Below, in pieces: positions 11,466-21,221 of a DNA stretch of 64,000 nucleotides (position 1 is its first letter; the number at the start of each line of letters is the position of its first letter). Source of the DNA: Toxonevra muliebris (lineage: Eukaryota; Arthropoda; Insecta; Diptera; Pallopteridae); NCBI GenBank assembly GCA_963691655.1, contig OY829328.1:87238400-87302399 (forward strand). The letters are read 5' to 3'. A program made the position numbers and the translations under genes. Below the pieces are notes generated by a model. The model saw only the letters and a list, made by a program, of their open reading frames with translations, was not told the origin of the DNA and searched no databases.

Positions 11466-14252
11466 ATAATTTTAATTTTTATGTACTATTCCTTTAGCTC
11501 GGAAGAAATTGAATCATTGCGAGAGAAAATGCAATCAGAAACATCTTTAGTGATTGTGGGTAGCGCTGATGATATGCTACGCGTACCCAAGAGTCGTCGT
11601 AAAATTGAAAATGTTACACAGTCAATGGTTGACACAATGGTGGTGGTAAGTACGAGCGTTTATACTAAATTTATTAAAATTTCATTAATGTAATTTCTTA
11701 CTTACTCTTTTCCAGGATGAAGCTTATGAATTTATGAAGAAAATTCTTACAAATCCCCCGGGCCCACGTATACCTACGGTCATCACAAATGCTATTTATG
11801 CCAAGCAGAATAAAAATGCTTTGGCAAATGCAGGTGAAGGTGGTGGTAGCGGGAAAACTACAGCATTGCAACGTAAACGTAAGCAGGAGGCGGGAACATA
11901 CGATCAGGAACATACGCCGGCAAAGACAAAATATGCGACACATGGTAGGTTCTTGGGATAAAGAGAGAAACTTGTAGAAAATTGTAAAAGAATTGGTGTA
12001 AACTTTCACTGTGTAAATGCTAGTGAAAATTGTAGTAGACAGTTTAAATTTTGATATCTTTTATAATTTATTGTTTCCTTTTTTAATCCGCACAACAATC
12101 AACATTCAATCATCAAAACTCTCAAATTTGAATTCCTTTTACTTCCCAACTACTAACTGTATGAACTATATTTATTAAGCAAAACCAAAAAAACCCAAAA
12201 TCCAAGATCCATTTCAAGTCAAACGCAAGGGTAAAAACTCAAATTTTTTGCTTTTAGCTTCTGTATTTACTATTTATCTCACATCTTATATTACTATCTA
12301 TTTATTTTCTTCATTCATTCAATCAGTCGGGCGACCGCGTACACGACCCATTACTACACCAACATCGACACCAGCTAAAACTACACAAATCATCAGCTCA
12401 ACATCATTGGGCGGCGTGGGTACAGTTGTGAATAAATCACAACAGAAAACTCAAATTTCATCGAGTTCCATTACCAATGAGGATCTCAACATGGCAATAC
12501 AATCAATACTAAGCGATTCTAATGAGCATGACTCCTCAATGAATACCTGCAGCGAGTCACCACAGAAAATGGTAACCAATTTCGAGTTGGTAGCGCAATC
12601 AAAATCAACTTCATTTAAAACATCGCTCATTAATCCGATGCTTAAACAAAATATACTCACCGGTACGCCGACAATTGGCACGAAAATTAAAATGATACCA
12701 TCGAGTCAATTTGTACAATTGAAACCACCGCTACAATCACAATCGAAAATTTATACCATTAAGACTGCATCAATGTTGAATCAATCAGGCACGTCACAAC
12801 AGCAAATCGGTGGTGGTGGTGGGAATGCTGCTGGTATTGGTAGCATTGTAACGACTGCGCCAAATCCAGCAACAACGGGGCAACAACAGATTTTCACTCT
12901 CAAATCCCCGAATGGACAGACAACACAATTTGTTACTGCTGCACCAGCAGCTGCACAACAAAAGTATACAGTGGTAAAGAATGCAAGCGGAGGCACAACA
13001 TTACAGTTGACTACACCGACAACAATAGGTGGTGGTGTTGGTGGAACGAAAAGCGGTGGCGGCGGTGTTGATTTATCAAGTATTATTGATATGCCAATCA
13101 TATTCGCCGACAGCGATGGTAATTTAACTGATGCAATGCATGCTGGTGGCGGAAATGAACCGAAAACCACATTAGGCACTACTATAAAGCCAAGTAAGTA
13201 CTTAACGCATATGTTTTATTTGAATTATCATTTATATTTGTAATTTCTGCTCCCTTCATCATTTTGCAGGCACTTCATCAGGCGTCGGTCAACTTATTAT
13301 CAGTCAGAAAATCATCAAAGAAGGCAATCCGATTGTAACGACAGGCACTACAAAGTCGAGCAGTTATGTAATCAACAAGCCCAACACTATAATAACACAG
13401 CAGACGCAAACAGCACAGGCTAATAAACCCAATAAAGTTGTATTCATCAATCGTAATACAATGAAACCATGCCCGAATATTATTTCACGCTCAAATGTTG
13501 CACAACAATTGCCCAAATATACCAAGGTGGTTGTAACAAATCCGAAAACTTCCGCCACCACGTTAGTGCCACGCCCGGGCGGTACACAAATTACTACATC
13601 CAATTTGAGCGGTTCGCCGATTGTGTCATCGGTGAAACAAGTGAATCTACAAACACTGAAGTCGCCTGTTACGGTGAGCGCCAGCGCTGCTGCACGTGTT
13701 GGTCAAACAGCGGGTATTTTAAATGTAACTACAAAAACATTACCACAAATTCAAATTATTAATGCGGGCAGTAATGTTAGTGGAACTGCAACGTCCGCAT
13801 CATCATCGATCGCCAGCACCAGCCACATCATGACGGACAAGCCACAAATACGTAATATTGTTGTAAAACCTGGTGGCTTGAAACAAATTCCACCGCATCT
13901 TAAATCACAATTATTAAATCGTAATTTGACTGTGCGCAAATTGGTGAATATCGTGCCGGCATCAAAAGCAACAGCAACAACAACAACAGCAATAGCAACA
14001 GGTGCAACTGCTGTAACCATTGTAGCCTCGCCATCAAATATCACAACTGTTGGTGATACTACTGTATACTCACAAGATGCTGCTGCATCAACTTCGGGTG
14101 GCTCTCCTTCGGCCATACAATCTTCACCAAAAATTATTACACTTAATCCTATTAATCCATCAGTTGTTGCCACTACCACCAGCGTTTCCACCGTTGTTAC
14201 TGTCGCTTCAGCCTCTGGCACTGCCGCTAATCCATCAACAAAAACCGATTGA
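8258..14252 (+). CDS. Rcd1: NSL3 / KANSL3 homologue (Rcd1), complete gene, 10 coding exons
   Basis: NSL3 is a subunit of the nuclear NSL complex, in which the acetyltransferase MOF acetylates histone H4 at housekeeping promoters; the fly gene was also named for an effect on centrosomin dots. Coding exons: 8258-8353, 9265-9714, 10118-10458, 10518-11044, 11109-11406, 11498-11645, 11716-11944, 12180-12230, 12327-13193, 13270-14252. All junctions are GT..AG, phases match throughout, and the sum is 3990 nt (1329 aa plus TGA). The core (exons 4-7) is the conserved alpha/beta-hydrolase-like region, with LIGFNAGAS, IPILFVIGQNS, SLVIVGSADDMLRVPKS and TQSMVDTMV. The position of the hydrolase nucleophile is Asn (G-F-N-A-G), so it is probably a non-catalytic fold. 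The C-terminal half is low-complexity Thr/Ser/Gln/Gly. Exon 2 is the least certain part; without it the frame still joins (1179 aa). Confidence 0.9.
9265..9714 (+). CDS. Rcd1: NSL3 exon 2, low-complexity, possibly alternative
   Basis: 150 codons rich in Thr, Ala, Ser and Gln, open and phase 0 at both ends. The donor (TTGT|GTAAAG) is acceptable, but the proposed acceptor (GTGGCAG|GTCATC) lacks a pyrimidine tract. The A-rich 8880-9258 upstream reads like a leader, so this may instead be an alternative first exon starting at the ATG of 9322. Exon 1 joined directly to exon 3 also keeps frame, so skipping is possible. Confidence 0.55.
10118..10458 (+). CDS. Rcd1: NSL3 exon 3
   Basis: The acceptor CCTTCTGCAG|CAC opens HSSSADTSLSC, then Asn/Ser-rich sequence and a more ordered part including PPQCPSCHTHPLEEHDL and NTNADDEDWEARVNQ. 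The donor is AATCA|GTGAGT, phase 2. It leads directly into the conserved core. Confidence 0.85.
10518..11044 (+). CDS. Rcd1: NSL3 exon 4, conserved core
   Basis: The acceptor TTCCTAG|AACTGG starts TGWTNMQKTLFAKVVHILDN and runs through helical, basic sequence such as ARMRKALASVAWDARLTQWL. It then reaches the first strand region of the hydrolase-like fold (TQNAVIIALPSMPTSGPVP) and ends at LPMT before donor A|GTGAGT. This is the least repetitive, most gene-like segment of the protein. Confidence 0.92.
11109..11406 (+). CDS. Rcd1: NSL3 exon 5, hydrolase-like core with Asn elbow
   Basis: It begins SHTTRQPLEQIAEQIVSL after acceptor TCTTTCAG and contains SIILIGFNAGASMALQVA and IKIPILFVIGQNSARTS. 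In hydrolases the elbow is G-x-S-x-G; here Ser is replaced by Asn. Donor AG|GTAAAC; the following intron carries an AAT-repeat microsatellite. Confidence 0.92.
11421..11463 (+). repeat. AAT trinucleotide microsatellite
   Basis: About 13 perfect AAT/ATA units in the short intron between NSL3 exons 5 and 6. An ORF read through it gives a poly-Asn stretch that is not expected to be translated, because splice sites flank it. Confidence 0.95.
11498..11645 (+). CDS. Rcd1: NSL3 exon 6
   Basis: After TTCCTTTAG the frame reads SEEIESLREKMQSETSLVIV, then GSADDMLRVPKSRRKIENVT and QSMVDTMVV, ending at donor GTAAGT in phase 0. The GSADD motif lies where hydrolases carry their acid residue region. This block is highly characteristic of NSL3. 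Confidence 0.93.
11716..11944 (+). CDS. Rcd1: NSL3 exon 7
   Basis: The acceptor TTTTCCAG|GAT opens DEAYEFMKKILTNPPGPRIP. It ends the hydrolase-like domain and moves into a basic, Gly-rich linker with KRKRKQEAG-like composition. Donor G|GTAGGT, phase 1. Confidence 0.88.
12180..12230 (+). CDS. Rcd1: NSL3 exon 8, 51-nt microexon
   Basis: A very short exon between TTATTAAG and AAGG|GTAAAA encodes AKPKKPKIQDPFQVKRK, a basic patch that could be a nuclear localisation signal. It is phase 1 at both ends and its length is a multiple of three, so skipping would keep the frame. Confidence 0.75.
12327..13193 (+). CDS. Rcd1: NSL3 exon 9, low-complexity tail
   Basis: It opens with VGRPRTRPITTPTSTP, which includes an AT-hook-like GRPR core, followed by Ser/Thr/Gln/Gly-rich sequence. 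A more acidic, ordered patch reads NEDLNMAIQSILSDSNEHDS. It ends at donor CCAA|GTAAGT, read in phase from exon 8. Confidence 0.88.
13270..14252 (+). CDS. Rcd1: NSL3 exon 10 and stop
   Basis: It continues from acceptor TTTTGCAG as STSSGVGQLIISQKIIKEG. It runs through VFINRNTMKPCPNII and repeated Val/Thr/Ser-rich blocks to NPSTKTD and TGA at 14250-14252. The most conserved-looking blocks are PKYTKVVVTNPK and KQIPPHLKSQLLNRNLTVRK. Confidence 0.9.
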
Positions 14253-14510
14253 TTATCGGCGGCACTAACACACAGCATGCTGTCGAATTACACAAAAATG
14301 GAATTTGTGTGACAATTATCGCTATTGCCATCATAAAAATCGTCATTGTTTTGACGTTAGTTAATATTTATGTGTTGCTTTTTGATTTAAAAATGAAATG
14401 TAAAAAATGTAATTTTAAATTCTTATATTTGCTTAGTTTAAACTCCAATATATTCTTAGTTCTTTCTTATTAGTTTCTAGTTTGTATGCTTCATATGAAT
14501 AATGTTAATA

Positions 14511-14516
14511 ATAAAC
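14511..14516 (+). terminator. Candidate polyadenylation signal of NSL3
   Basis: A canonical AATAAA lies about 260 nt after the NSL3 stop codon, at a plausible 3'UTR distance. AT-rich DNA makes chance matches common. Confidence 0.5.
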
Positions 14517-15084
14517 TGATGGAGCGCAACGCTTCCCAAACGTAAAACTTTCATGTAACTCTGCATCTTTGCTGAATCTTAAATCAACCAATTCAAGGGC
14601 AATGCAATTACTCGTTAGTTCTGCCTAATTTGCTTCTCTCACTCTTCGATTCAGCTCTTCGTTTTGCTCTCTCAAATTGAGAGCGTAAAAACTTCAATTT
14701 GAAAGAGCGAAATTTTCATATAAAAAAACAGTGCAGCAGTACAGTCGTTTTTTAACGAATCGCAATTATTAATCGTCCACAATCATGGCATTTGCAGTTA
14801 CTCGTCAGCGATGGAGTTATTCGCAGCGCAATATTTTAATCGGGTGTGCTAAAAACAAAAACTATTAAAAGTGATAACGGTGAAAGTTACTTGAGGAAGG
14901 TTCTTAAGAAAACATTTTTCGTGTTTTATCTTTAAACTGTTAAATAAATAGAAATATGCTGAATTTTTAAATTTAATTTCTAAAAAAAGCAAGTGCAGTG
15001 TGTTACTAATGAATTATATACGGCAATAAGAAATTGGTGTTTATTTGAAATAAATTTTTAATTTATTTTCAAAGCAATTCATAC

Positions 15085-15250
15085 TTAACCCTTTCACGCC
15101 GGAGATTTTTCTCAAAATATCATTAAATTTCTTCAATATTTTACGCAAAAATTAAATTAAAATAAAATAAGACTATGTTCTGGGCACAATAGACGTCCTT
15201 AATCGGTAAGTTTTCTGTAAGGTATTAAATAAAAAAAGGCGTTCCCCTTA
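15085..15250 (+). mobile_element. Left end of a TTAA-flanked (piggyBac-type) element
   Basis: TTAA followed by CCCTTTCACGCCGGAGATTT and TTCTCAAAAT matches the left end of the nested TTAA element at 57153 almost base for base over about 70 bases, including TTTCTTCAATATTTTA. No right end was located, so it is a truncated or solo end. The end at 250 is approximate. Confidence 0.6.
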
Positions 15251-15679
15251 AAAAGCGCTAAATTTTTGTATCTTATAAAATTATTAAATAAATCTAAATT
15301 AAATATTATTAAAAAAAATAATTCATTTAGATTGCATGTTTTCATAGCATTTTTAAATTATAAAACATTCATAAAAATCAAATATGTCGTGGGGCACACT
15401 ATCGTTTATACACTAACGTATTATACGTTTTTGGAATTGAAAAAATAACGTTAAAAATTCTAAGCGGTAAATCACTTTTTCCCCGTTTCGATTTGTGTGA
15501 GTTGACAGCACTGATCAGTATTTTAAAGACTGCATTGACGAAGGCGAGAAAGCGCAAAAATTGCTAAAAGAATTGTGCAACTCGAGCTTTTACAAGTTGA
15601 TGTGTATTGAATTGGGGAGACAATAGACGTTTTGCTTTTTTAACTTAGAGCACGAAGTTGAGTAAAGCCCGAGCACATC

Positions 15680-15745
15680 GAGCACGCTCTGATCAGAATA
15701 CGCTCCGAGCACGCTCTGATCAGAGTACGCTCCGAGCACGCTCAG
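15680..15745 (+). repeat. 27-bp tandem repeat, 2.4 copies
   Basis: Two nearly identical 27-mers (15680-15706, 15707-15733) differing at one base, then a partial third. Each contains CTCTGATCAGA, a palindrome. Further AGAGCGCGCTCTGAGTGCGC blocks lie at about 15940-16015. Confidence 0.9.
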
Positions 15746-16020
15746 AAAACTCTGATTCAATTTTAAAACCCATAGAGAATGAAACTGCCAGATAACAGCT
15801 ATTTATAATTAAATTTATTTTTCAACAAAGTTTTTTTCAATCGCTTTGATTTTTTTTGTGAAAAATGGATAAATTTATTATTCTGAGTCCTTGTCCGCCA
15901 TTTCAAATTTTCGCTCTGTCTGCTCAGTCAGTTTCTTCTGAGTACATAGAGCGCGCTCTGAGTGCGCTCTGGTCTCAAAAAGAAACAATTATGTTTGCTC
16001 TGAGTACTCAGAGCTAAAAA

Positions 16021-16160
16021 TAGTGATGATTCGATACAAGTAAAAACTCGATACTTTTCATTCCATTCAAGTACTTTTTTATTCGATGCTATAACATCAG
16101 TATTTTACTTGGTATCGGAAAAAAGGGTCAGTATCAGATACTCGATACTTTTGGAAAATA
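16021..16160 (+). mobile_element. Repeat family 'TAGTG-TGATTCGATAC', copy 1
   Basis: It begins TAGTGATGATTCGATAC and carries repeated TCGATACTTTT and TATCGGAAAAAAG blocks. The copy at 24106, which interrupts a LINE, has the same start and internal blocks. The right end is not defined. It may be a short non-autonomous DNA transposon. Confidence 0.5.
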
Positions 16161-16789
16161 TTTATTTAAAAAACTGAAATGTATGACAATATTGCAGTAC
16201 AGTATTGAAGTTCTAGAAGATATTTCCGGCCATGCATGTATAACATAATAATTGTTGTCTTACTTCTCCTAAAGTATTTGACATTTATAAAGTAAACATA
16301 CAAAAATATTAACCCATTGGTGTCAGTAAAATATATATTTTGACCCAGAACTTAAATCTTTTTTATTATATCACTAAATTAAGAACTCTGATACTCCAAA
16401 ATTTAATAAAAAAATTTTAAAATCTGTACAGTATGTAAGAGAAAGCTTTTGAAGAAGATAATTGTACCATAAGTGTTGCACTTTGCTTATTTAAATATTT
16501 TATAAAACCACACTCTACAAAATATTTTGAGAGCTTGTCTTGCAGAAAAACAAAGAAGCAAAACAACAAACGAGAGGTTCATTGGTTTTTGATGCTTTTA
16601 TTTAATTTTCTTATTTGTGTAAAGCAGACGAAAATGGATTAAGAGAGAAAAACTCATAAACAAAATTGTTTGAGAAAATTTATTGAGCAAATGTATGTCA
16701 TAATTGTCAAATCTCAGAAGACCTCAGAATATTTTTTGCTATCTGGCGTACTTAAAGCTCGTATCTTTTTTCGGACCAAAAACTGTATA

Positions 16790-18082
16790 CAGGGTGACAA
16801 TTGTAAAGTGACGCAAGTTTAGTACTCTGCAGCAAGCTTTGCCATTTACCGTTACTTTAATTTAAAAAGCAAATTCATTCATCATTGGCTTTGCTTTTAA
16901 TTTCATTTGAATTTTTGTTATTACATTTTGAAATTTCCATAAAAATGGTTAAGGAAAATATTCGTCGCGAAATTATGAAATTTCATTTGGCAAATTATAG
17001 TAGCCGTCAAATTGCAAAGGCTTTAAATTTGTCAAGTCGTACGGTAGACCGAGCTATTATTCGATATAATGAAACTGGGGGTTTTGGAGATAGAGACCGG
17101 GGAAAATTTTCAACAGTTGCCACTACTGGTTTAACAGAAAAAATTCGTAAACGAATCAAGCGAAATCCAAGGCGCTCAATGAGAAAAATCGCTAAGGAAG
17201 TGGGAGTAAACCGTGAAACAGTGCGAATCATTGCAAAATCAAAGCTTAATCTTAAGCCGTACAAGCTCCGAAAAGCTCAAGATCTGACACAAAAAAAGAA
17301 AGATTTGCGACTGCAAAGGCGCAAGGCGTTGCTACGCTCCTCCGTGTTAAAAAATGTTGAAAATATCTTGTTTACAGATGAAAAAATTTTCACGGTTGAA
17401 CAACATTTCAATGCGCAAAATGACCGAATGTGGCTAACATCATCATCGCAACAAAATAGGACTGTTGGCCGAGTTCAAAAGCCAGCTTCCGTTATGGTAT
17501 GGGCTGGAGTTTCCGCTAATGCCAGAACCCCTCTAATATTCGTTGAAGAGGGTGTTAAAATTGAACAGGTTGTTTATCAGAGCATTTTAAATGAACATGT
17601 TCTTCCCTGGGCCCAAGATACATTTGTAAATGAAAACTGGACTTTCCAGCAAGATTCTGCACCTTCCCACATGGCAAAATTAACGCAAACATGGATAATA
17701 GAAAATTTTTCTGGATTCATAACATCTCAAGAATGGCCACCATACTCCCCAGACTTGAATCCAATGGACTACTCTATTTGGAGTATTTTAGAGAGTAAGT
17801 CTTGTGCATCTCAACACCGCAGTCTGGAGTCGCTGACAAATTCATTTAAGAAAGCCAGGACTGAAATTGATCAGGAAGTCCTGCGGCGAACAGTCCTACG
17901 ATTTCCGGATCGATTGAAGGCATGTGTGCAGGCTAAAGGAGGTTATATTGAATGAGGTGGGGTTCAAATGAATGCTTATATATTCAGCAATGTTAACACT
18001 TAATTGTACTTAATGGAAGTACGTCCTTTTGAAAATAACTGCTGAAATGTGTGCGTCACTTTACTTTACGATTGTCACCCTG
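16790..18082 (+). mobile_element. Complete maT-type (DD37D) Tc1/mariner transposon
   Basis: The 1293-bp element is bounded by terminal inverted repeats starting CAGGGTGACAAT (left) and ending ATTGTCACCCTG (right), each followed outward by a TA dinucleotide, the usual target duplication. The inner TIR reads GTAAAGTGACGCA on the left and carries an extra AAAGT on the right. It encloses one open transposase frame. Ends, duplication and ORF are all intact, which suggests a fairly recent insertion. Confidence 0.93.
16945..17955 (+). CDS. Tc1/mariner (maT, DD37D) transposase
   Basis: 336 residues from ATG 16945; the reading frame is open further upstream but has no earlier ATG. Residues about 1-50 form a helix-turn-helix (SSRQIAKALNLSSRTVDRAI) and about 70-105 a second one (RKIAKEVGVNRETVRIIAKS); together they would bind the TIRs. 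Catalytic residues: D in LFTDEKIF, D in TFQQDSAPSHMA and D in SPDLNPMD. There are 37 residues between the second and third, which is the maT spacing rather than DD34E (Tc1) or DD34D (mariner). No stop or frameshift is visible, so the enzyme could be functional. It would cut and paste the element at TA sites. Confidence 0.93.
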   Translation: MVKENIRREIMKFHLANYSSRQIAKALNLSSRTVDRAIIRYNETGGFGDRDRGKFSTVATTGLTEKIRKRIKRNPRRSMRKIAKEVGVNRETVRIIAKSKLNLKPYKLRKAQDLTQKKKDLRLQRRKALLRSSVLKNVENILFTDEKIFTVEQHFNAQNDRMWLTSSSQQNRTVGRVQKPASVMVWAGVSANARTPLIFVEEGVKIEQVVYQSILNEHVLPWAQDTFVNENWTFQQDSAPSHMAKLTQTWIIENFSGFITSQEWPPYSPDLNPMDYSIWSILESKSCASQHRSLESLTNSFKKARTEIDQEVLRRTVLRFPDRLKACVQAKGGYIE

Positions 18083-21000
18083 TATTTCTTATAAACATAT
18101 TTTTTTTAAAAAACTGTAAATCGATTTCAAAAAAACTGATATTTCGCGGTATCAATTTTTTCAATGAAAATTAACTAGGAAAGTAATTCATCCATCCATT
18201 TTCATATCTCCTTCTGTAGTCGTATTGAATATGTGCTTTGAAGAAATTTGACGAAACGATTCCGGCTTTGCTATGAGATATTTATAGAAAACAACGCATG
18301 GAAATTTCAAGTTACATTTGATGACAAGAATCGCCTTCAATGTTTCCACTTCTTTCAAAAGTATACTCACAATGAGTTGTCATTGTTCTTTCAGATGTTT
18401 TGCATTGCGATTGATGAATTTAAATTTCGTAGCGCTAAAAATTTTATATATTTTTTTTTTTCTAAGTATAAACGCGGTATTTTGGTAAAAAAGGCGGTAT
18501 GCGATTTTGAAGTTGAAAAAACGGTATACTACCGCGAAAAACTGTATAGATACGAGCGTTAGGCATACTGTATACTGTGGGTTTGTGGGTTAGCCCATAA
18601 TTGGTTTCTGAGGAATGGACGGTTTTTACCATTGACTGAACGAAATGCAGCCTCTTTAGGATATAACCTCTTTGGTTCAACACAATTAGCTGAATGCAAT
18701 GATTTTCAAACTGTTAAAAGTGTTTTATTTGCTAATTGACATAGAGATGTTCTGTCTGAGACAGAATAGGGAATAGGGAAAGTTTCGATCCGTGTCTTTT
18801 TTTTTTGACGACCGAAAGAAAATGCATTTGCCAGCGGCTGGGTAATAAAAAAACATTGATTTTTTTTTACTTTGAATGGTATGCACTTTTAGTGCTCTAG
18901 CATTTTTTCCTTGACTTGTTTTGGTGAATTTGGTGAACTTGGTCTGCCTGTTTGTAAACAAAAACATCAATATATATTTTTTTGTTTAATTTATTTATTT
19001 ATATGTAATTCATATGCATGATTATAATAATTTCATATTTAGGTTTTTTATTTTCTGAAAATTTTTATTTTATTTATTTTTTTACTTGTGGGTTGACTTA
19101 ATATTTTTGTTATTATATGATTTAATTAATTATTTTAATATATTATTAATAATATAAATACATTTATACGCGTATGTATTGTTGTGTTTATGCATGTATT
19201 TAGGTATGTGCAAACAGTAAAATATATAAATTAATTTCAATAATATGTATGTAAGTAGATATTTTTAAATTAAATTTATTATGTTAGTTTTTAATTAAAA
19301 TATAAACTTAACATTTTTATACATACGTAGATGATATTGCTTTAAAAAACTAAATAATGAAATTTGCTTTTAATTAAATTAAATTTTAATATGTAGTTTA
19401 AATTATAATTTGAATAATTATTTAAATTTTAACTTAAATAATAATTCTTAATACTTAATTAAATTAAAAATGTTTAGAAAATATAAAAAAAAAAAATATT
19501 AATCCATTTTAAAAAAATTATATAAATTCATTGAAAATATAAAATATTACCACATTTTCATATTATTTTTTTATTTTTACGTACACGCTTGTCCTCAAAG
19601 TGTTTTTTTTTAGCAAAAGTGCAATTTCTGGTTTATTTTTTATTAATTTCAAACACTTTTTCAAATTGTTATATTTAGTTTGTAAAATTTTGTTTGTCTT
19701 AATTTTTCGTTTCATTTAGTTTTTTTGGTTTTGTATTAGAAATTGTTGTTGTTATTTGTCCAGGAATGTTTAAACATTCTTGAACCTTACGCGTGATCGT
19801 TTTTCTTGTTTCTGCAGCTTTCTTTTCAAATATATTAAATGATTTTTATTATTAATACTAGTTTTGTTTTAGTTAATGTTTCAATCAATCATGCAAGGAT
19901 GTTTTTTTGTAATATATTTTTTTTTTTTAATATTATTTATTTTTTGTGTGTATTTATAGTTTTAGTTATGTATGTAAAAGTGCCATAAACACAATTGTTT
20001 ATATTCAGTTTTCTTGGCTATTTAAACTTTTATATCGAAATATGAATAAATTATATATTTCTTCTTAGTGTTTCTATTAATATTTTTTTTTTTGTGGAAA
20101 TAATAAACATCAGCCTTACTAATTAAATATATATACTTTTTATTTTTTACTTTTATTTCTTTATATTGTTTTTTTATAACAAATTTTTGCATTGCTAATA
20201 ATAAATTTCTATATATTTATTTTTCTTTTTTAATAATTAATATTTTAAATTATTTTTTATTTCTTAGCTTTATTTACTTTGTTATGTGCAATATTATATG
20301 TATGTGTATGTGTGTGTCTGTGTAAATGTTTCAATTTTGCTGTTTCATGAATTCTTTTAAATGTTTTTAATTCATATTTTTTTCAGTTTTATTCAAAAAA
20401 TTAATTATTTTAGTGTTGTGTTTTTTTTTTTAATTTTATTAAATTTTCTATTAAATTGTAAAATAATACATATATTTATTTGTATATGCGTGTAAAAAAA
20501 GAATTTTCATGTATTTATATATTTTCACTAGAAAAATCGTTAAGCTTCTTGCTCATATCAAAAGAAATTTAGTTTTCTTCTTACTTTTTGGTTTTTGTTT
20601 TACTGAAAACTTTTTTTTTTCTACTTTACTGAAATTTTCTCATAAGTATAAATTTTTTAATTCTTTTGCTTTTCTTTCTTATTTATCAATTCGTGGATTT
20701 CTAGTTAGACATTTATGGTATATGCATGTATGTGTTTGTTTGTATGTATGTATGTGTGCAATAGTTTTCAATATGATTACGTTTTATAATGAATGGATGG
20801 ATACTGAAATATTTTTTTTTGTTTTACTTTTGATTAAATACTTAAAAAAAAGAAGAATTTTTCTGTTTATTCCTTCAGAGTTACGGAAATTCAAAGTTAT
20901 TCTTTATTTGCAACTTAAAAACTAAGTATATGGTATGAACTAAATTCGCTTTGAAAATATTGTGTGTATTTAATTATAAATATATATTATAAAATAAATA

Positions 21001-21083
21001 GAATTGCCCTATTCGCTGAACCCGAACCAGTTAAACTAACGAAAAAACTATTTTTTGTTAGCTTAAATTAATGTATCGCTACC
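18083..21083. other. Very AT-rich intergenic DNA
   Basis: Runs of A/T dominate, especially 18960-20500. The ORFs here (for example 20509-20925) are low-complexity Phe/Leu/Lys reading of AT-rich DNA with no motif. Repeated CGGTAT-type blocks occur near 18090-18560. Confidence 0.6.
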
Positions 21084-21221
21084 TTAACCCAGATATGCCC
21101 AATGACCCGTATGCAGTACGCTTCAGAAAGTTTTGATTTTGATTGAATTTATTCTCATTTAATCAAAATTAAACTTTTCTGAAATGTACTACATATAGAA
21201 CAATGGGCATATCTGGGTTAA
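21084..21221. mobile_element. TTAA-flanked foldback MITE, 130 bp
   Basis: Perfect TTAA copies at 21084-21087 and 21218-21221 flank an element starting CCCAGATATGCCCAATG and ending CAATGGGCATATCTGGG. The two ends are perfect inverses over about 15 bases, and the internal arms (CAGAAAGTTTTGATTTTGAT and ATCAAAATTAAACTTTTCTG) are also largely complementary. TTAA duplication points to piggyBac-type mobilisation. Confidence 0.85.

Noticed and set aside
12781..14278. Minus-strand ORFs across NSL3 exons 9 and 10
   Set aside because: Antisense shadows of the low-complexity coding sequence; no splice signals on that strand.
20509..20925. 138-codon ORF
   Set aside because: Lies in extremely AT-rich DNA with Phe/Leu/Lys runs and no motif; chance frame.
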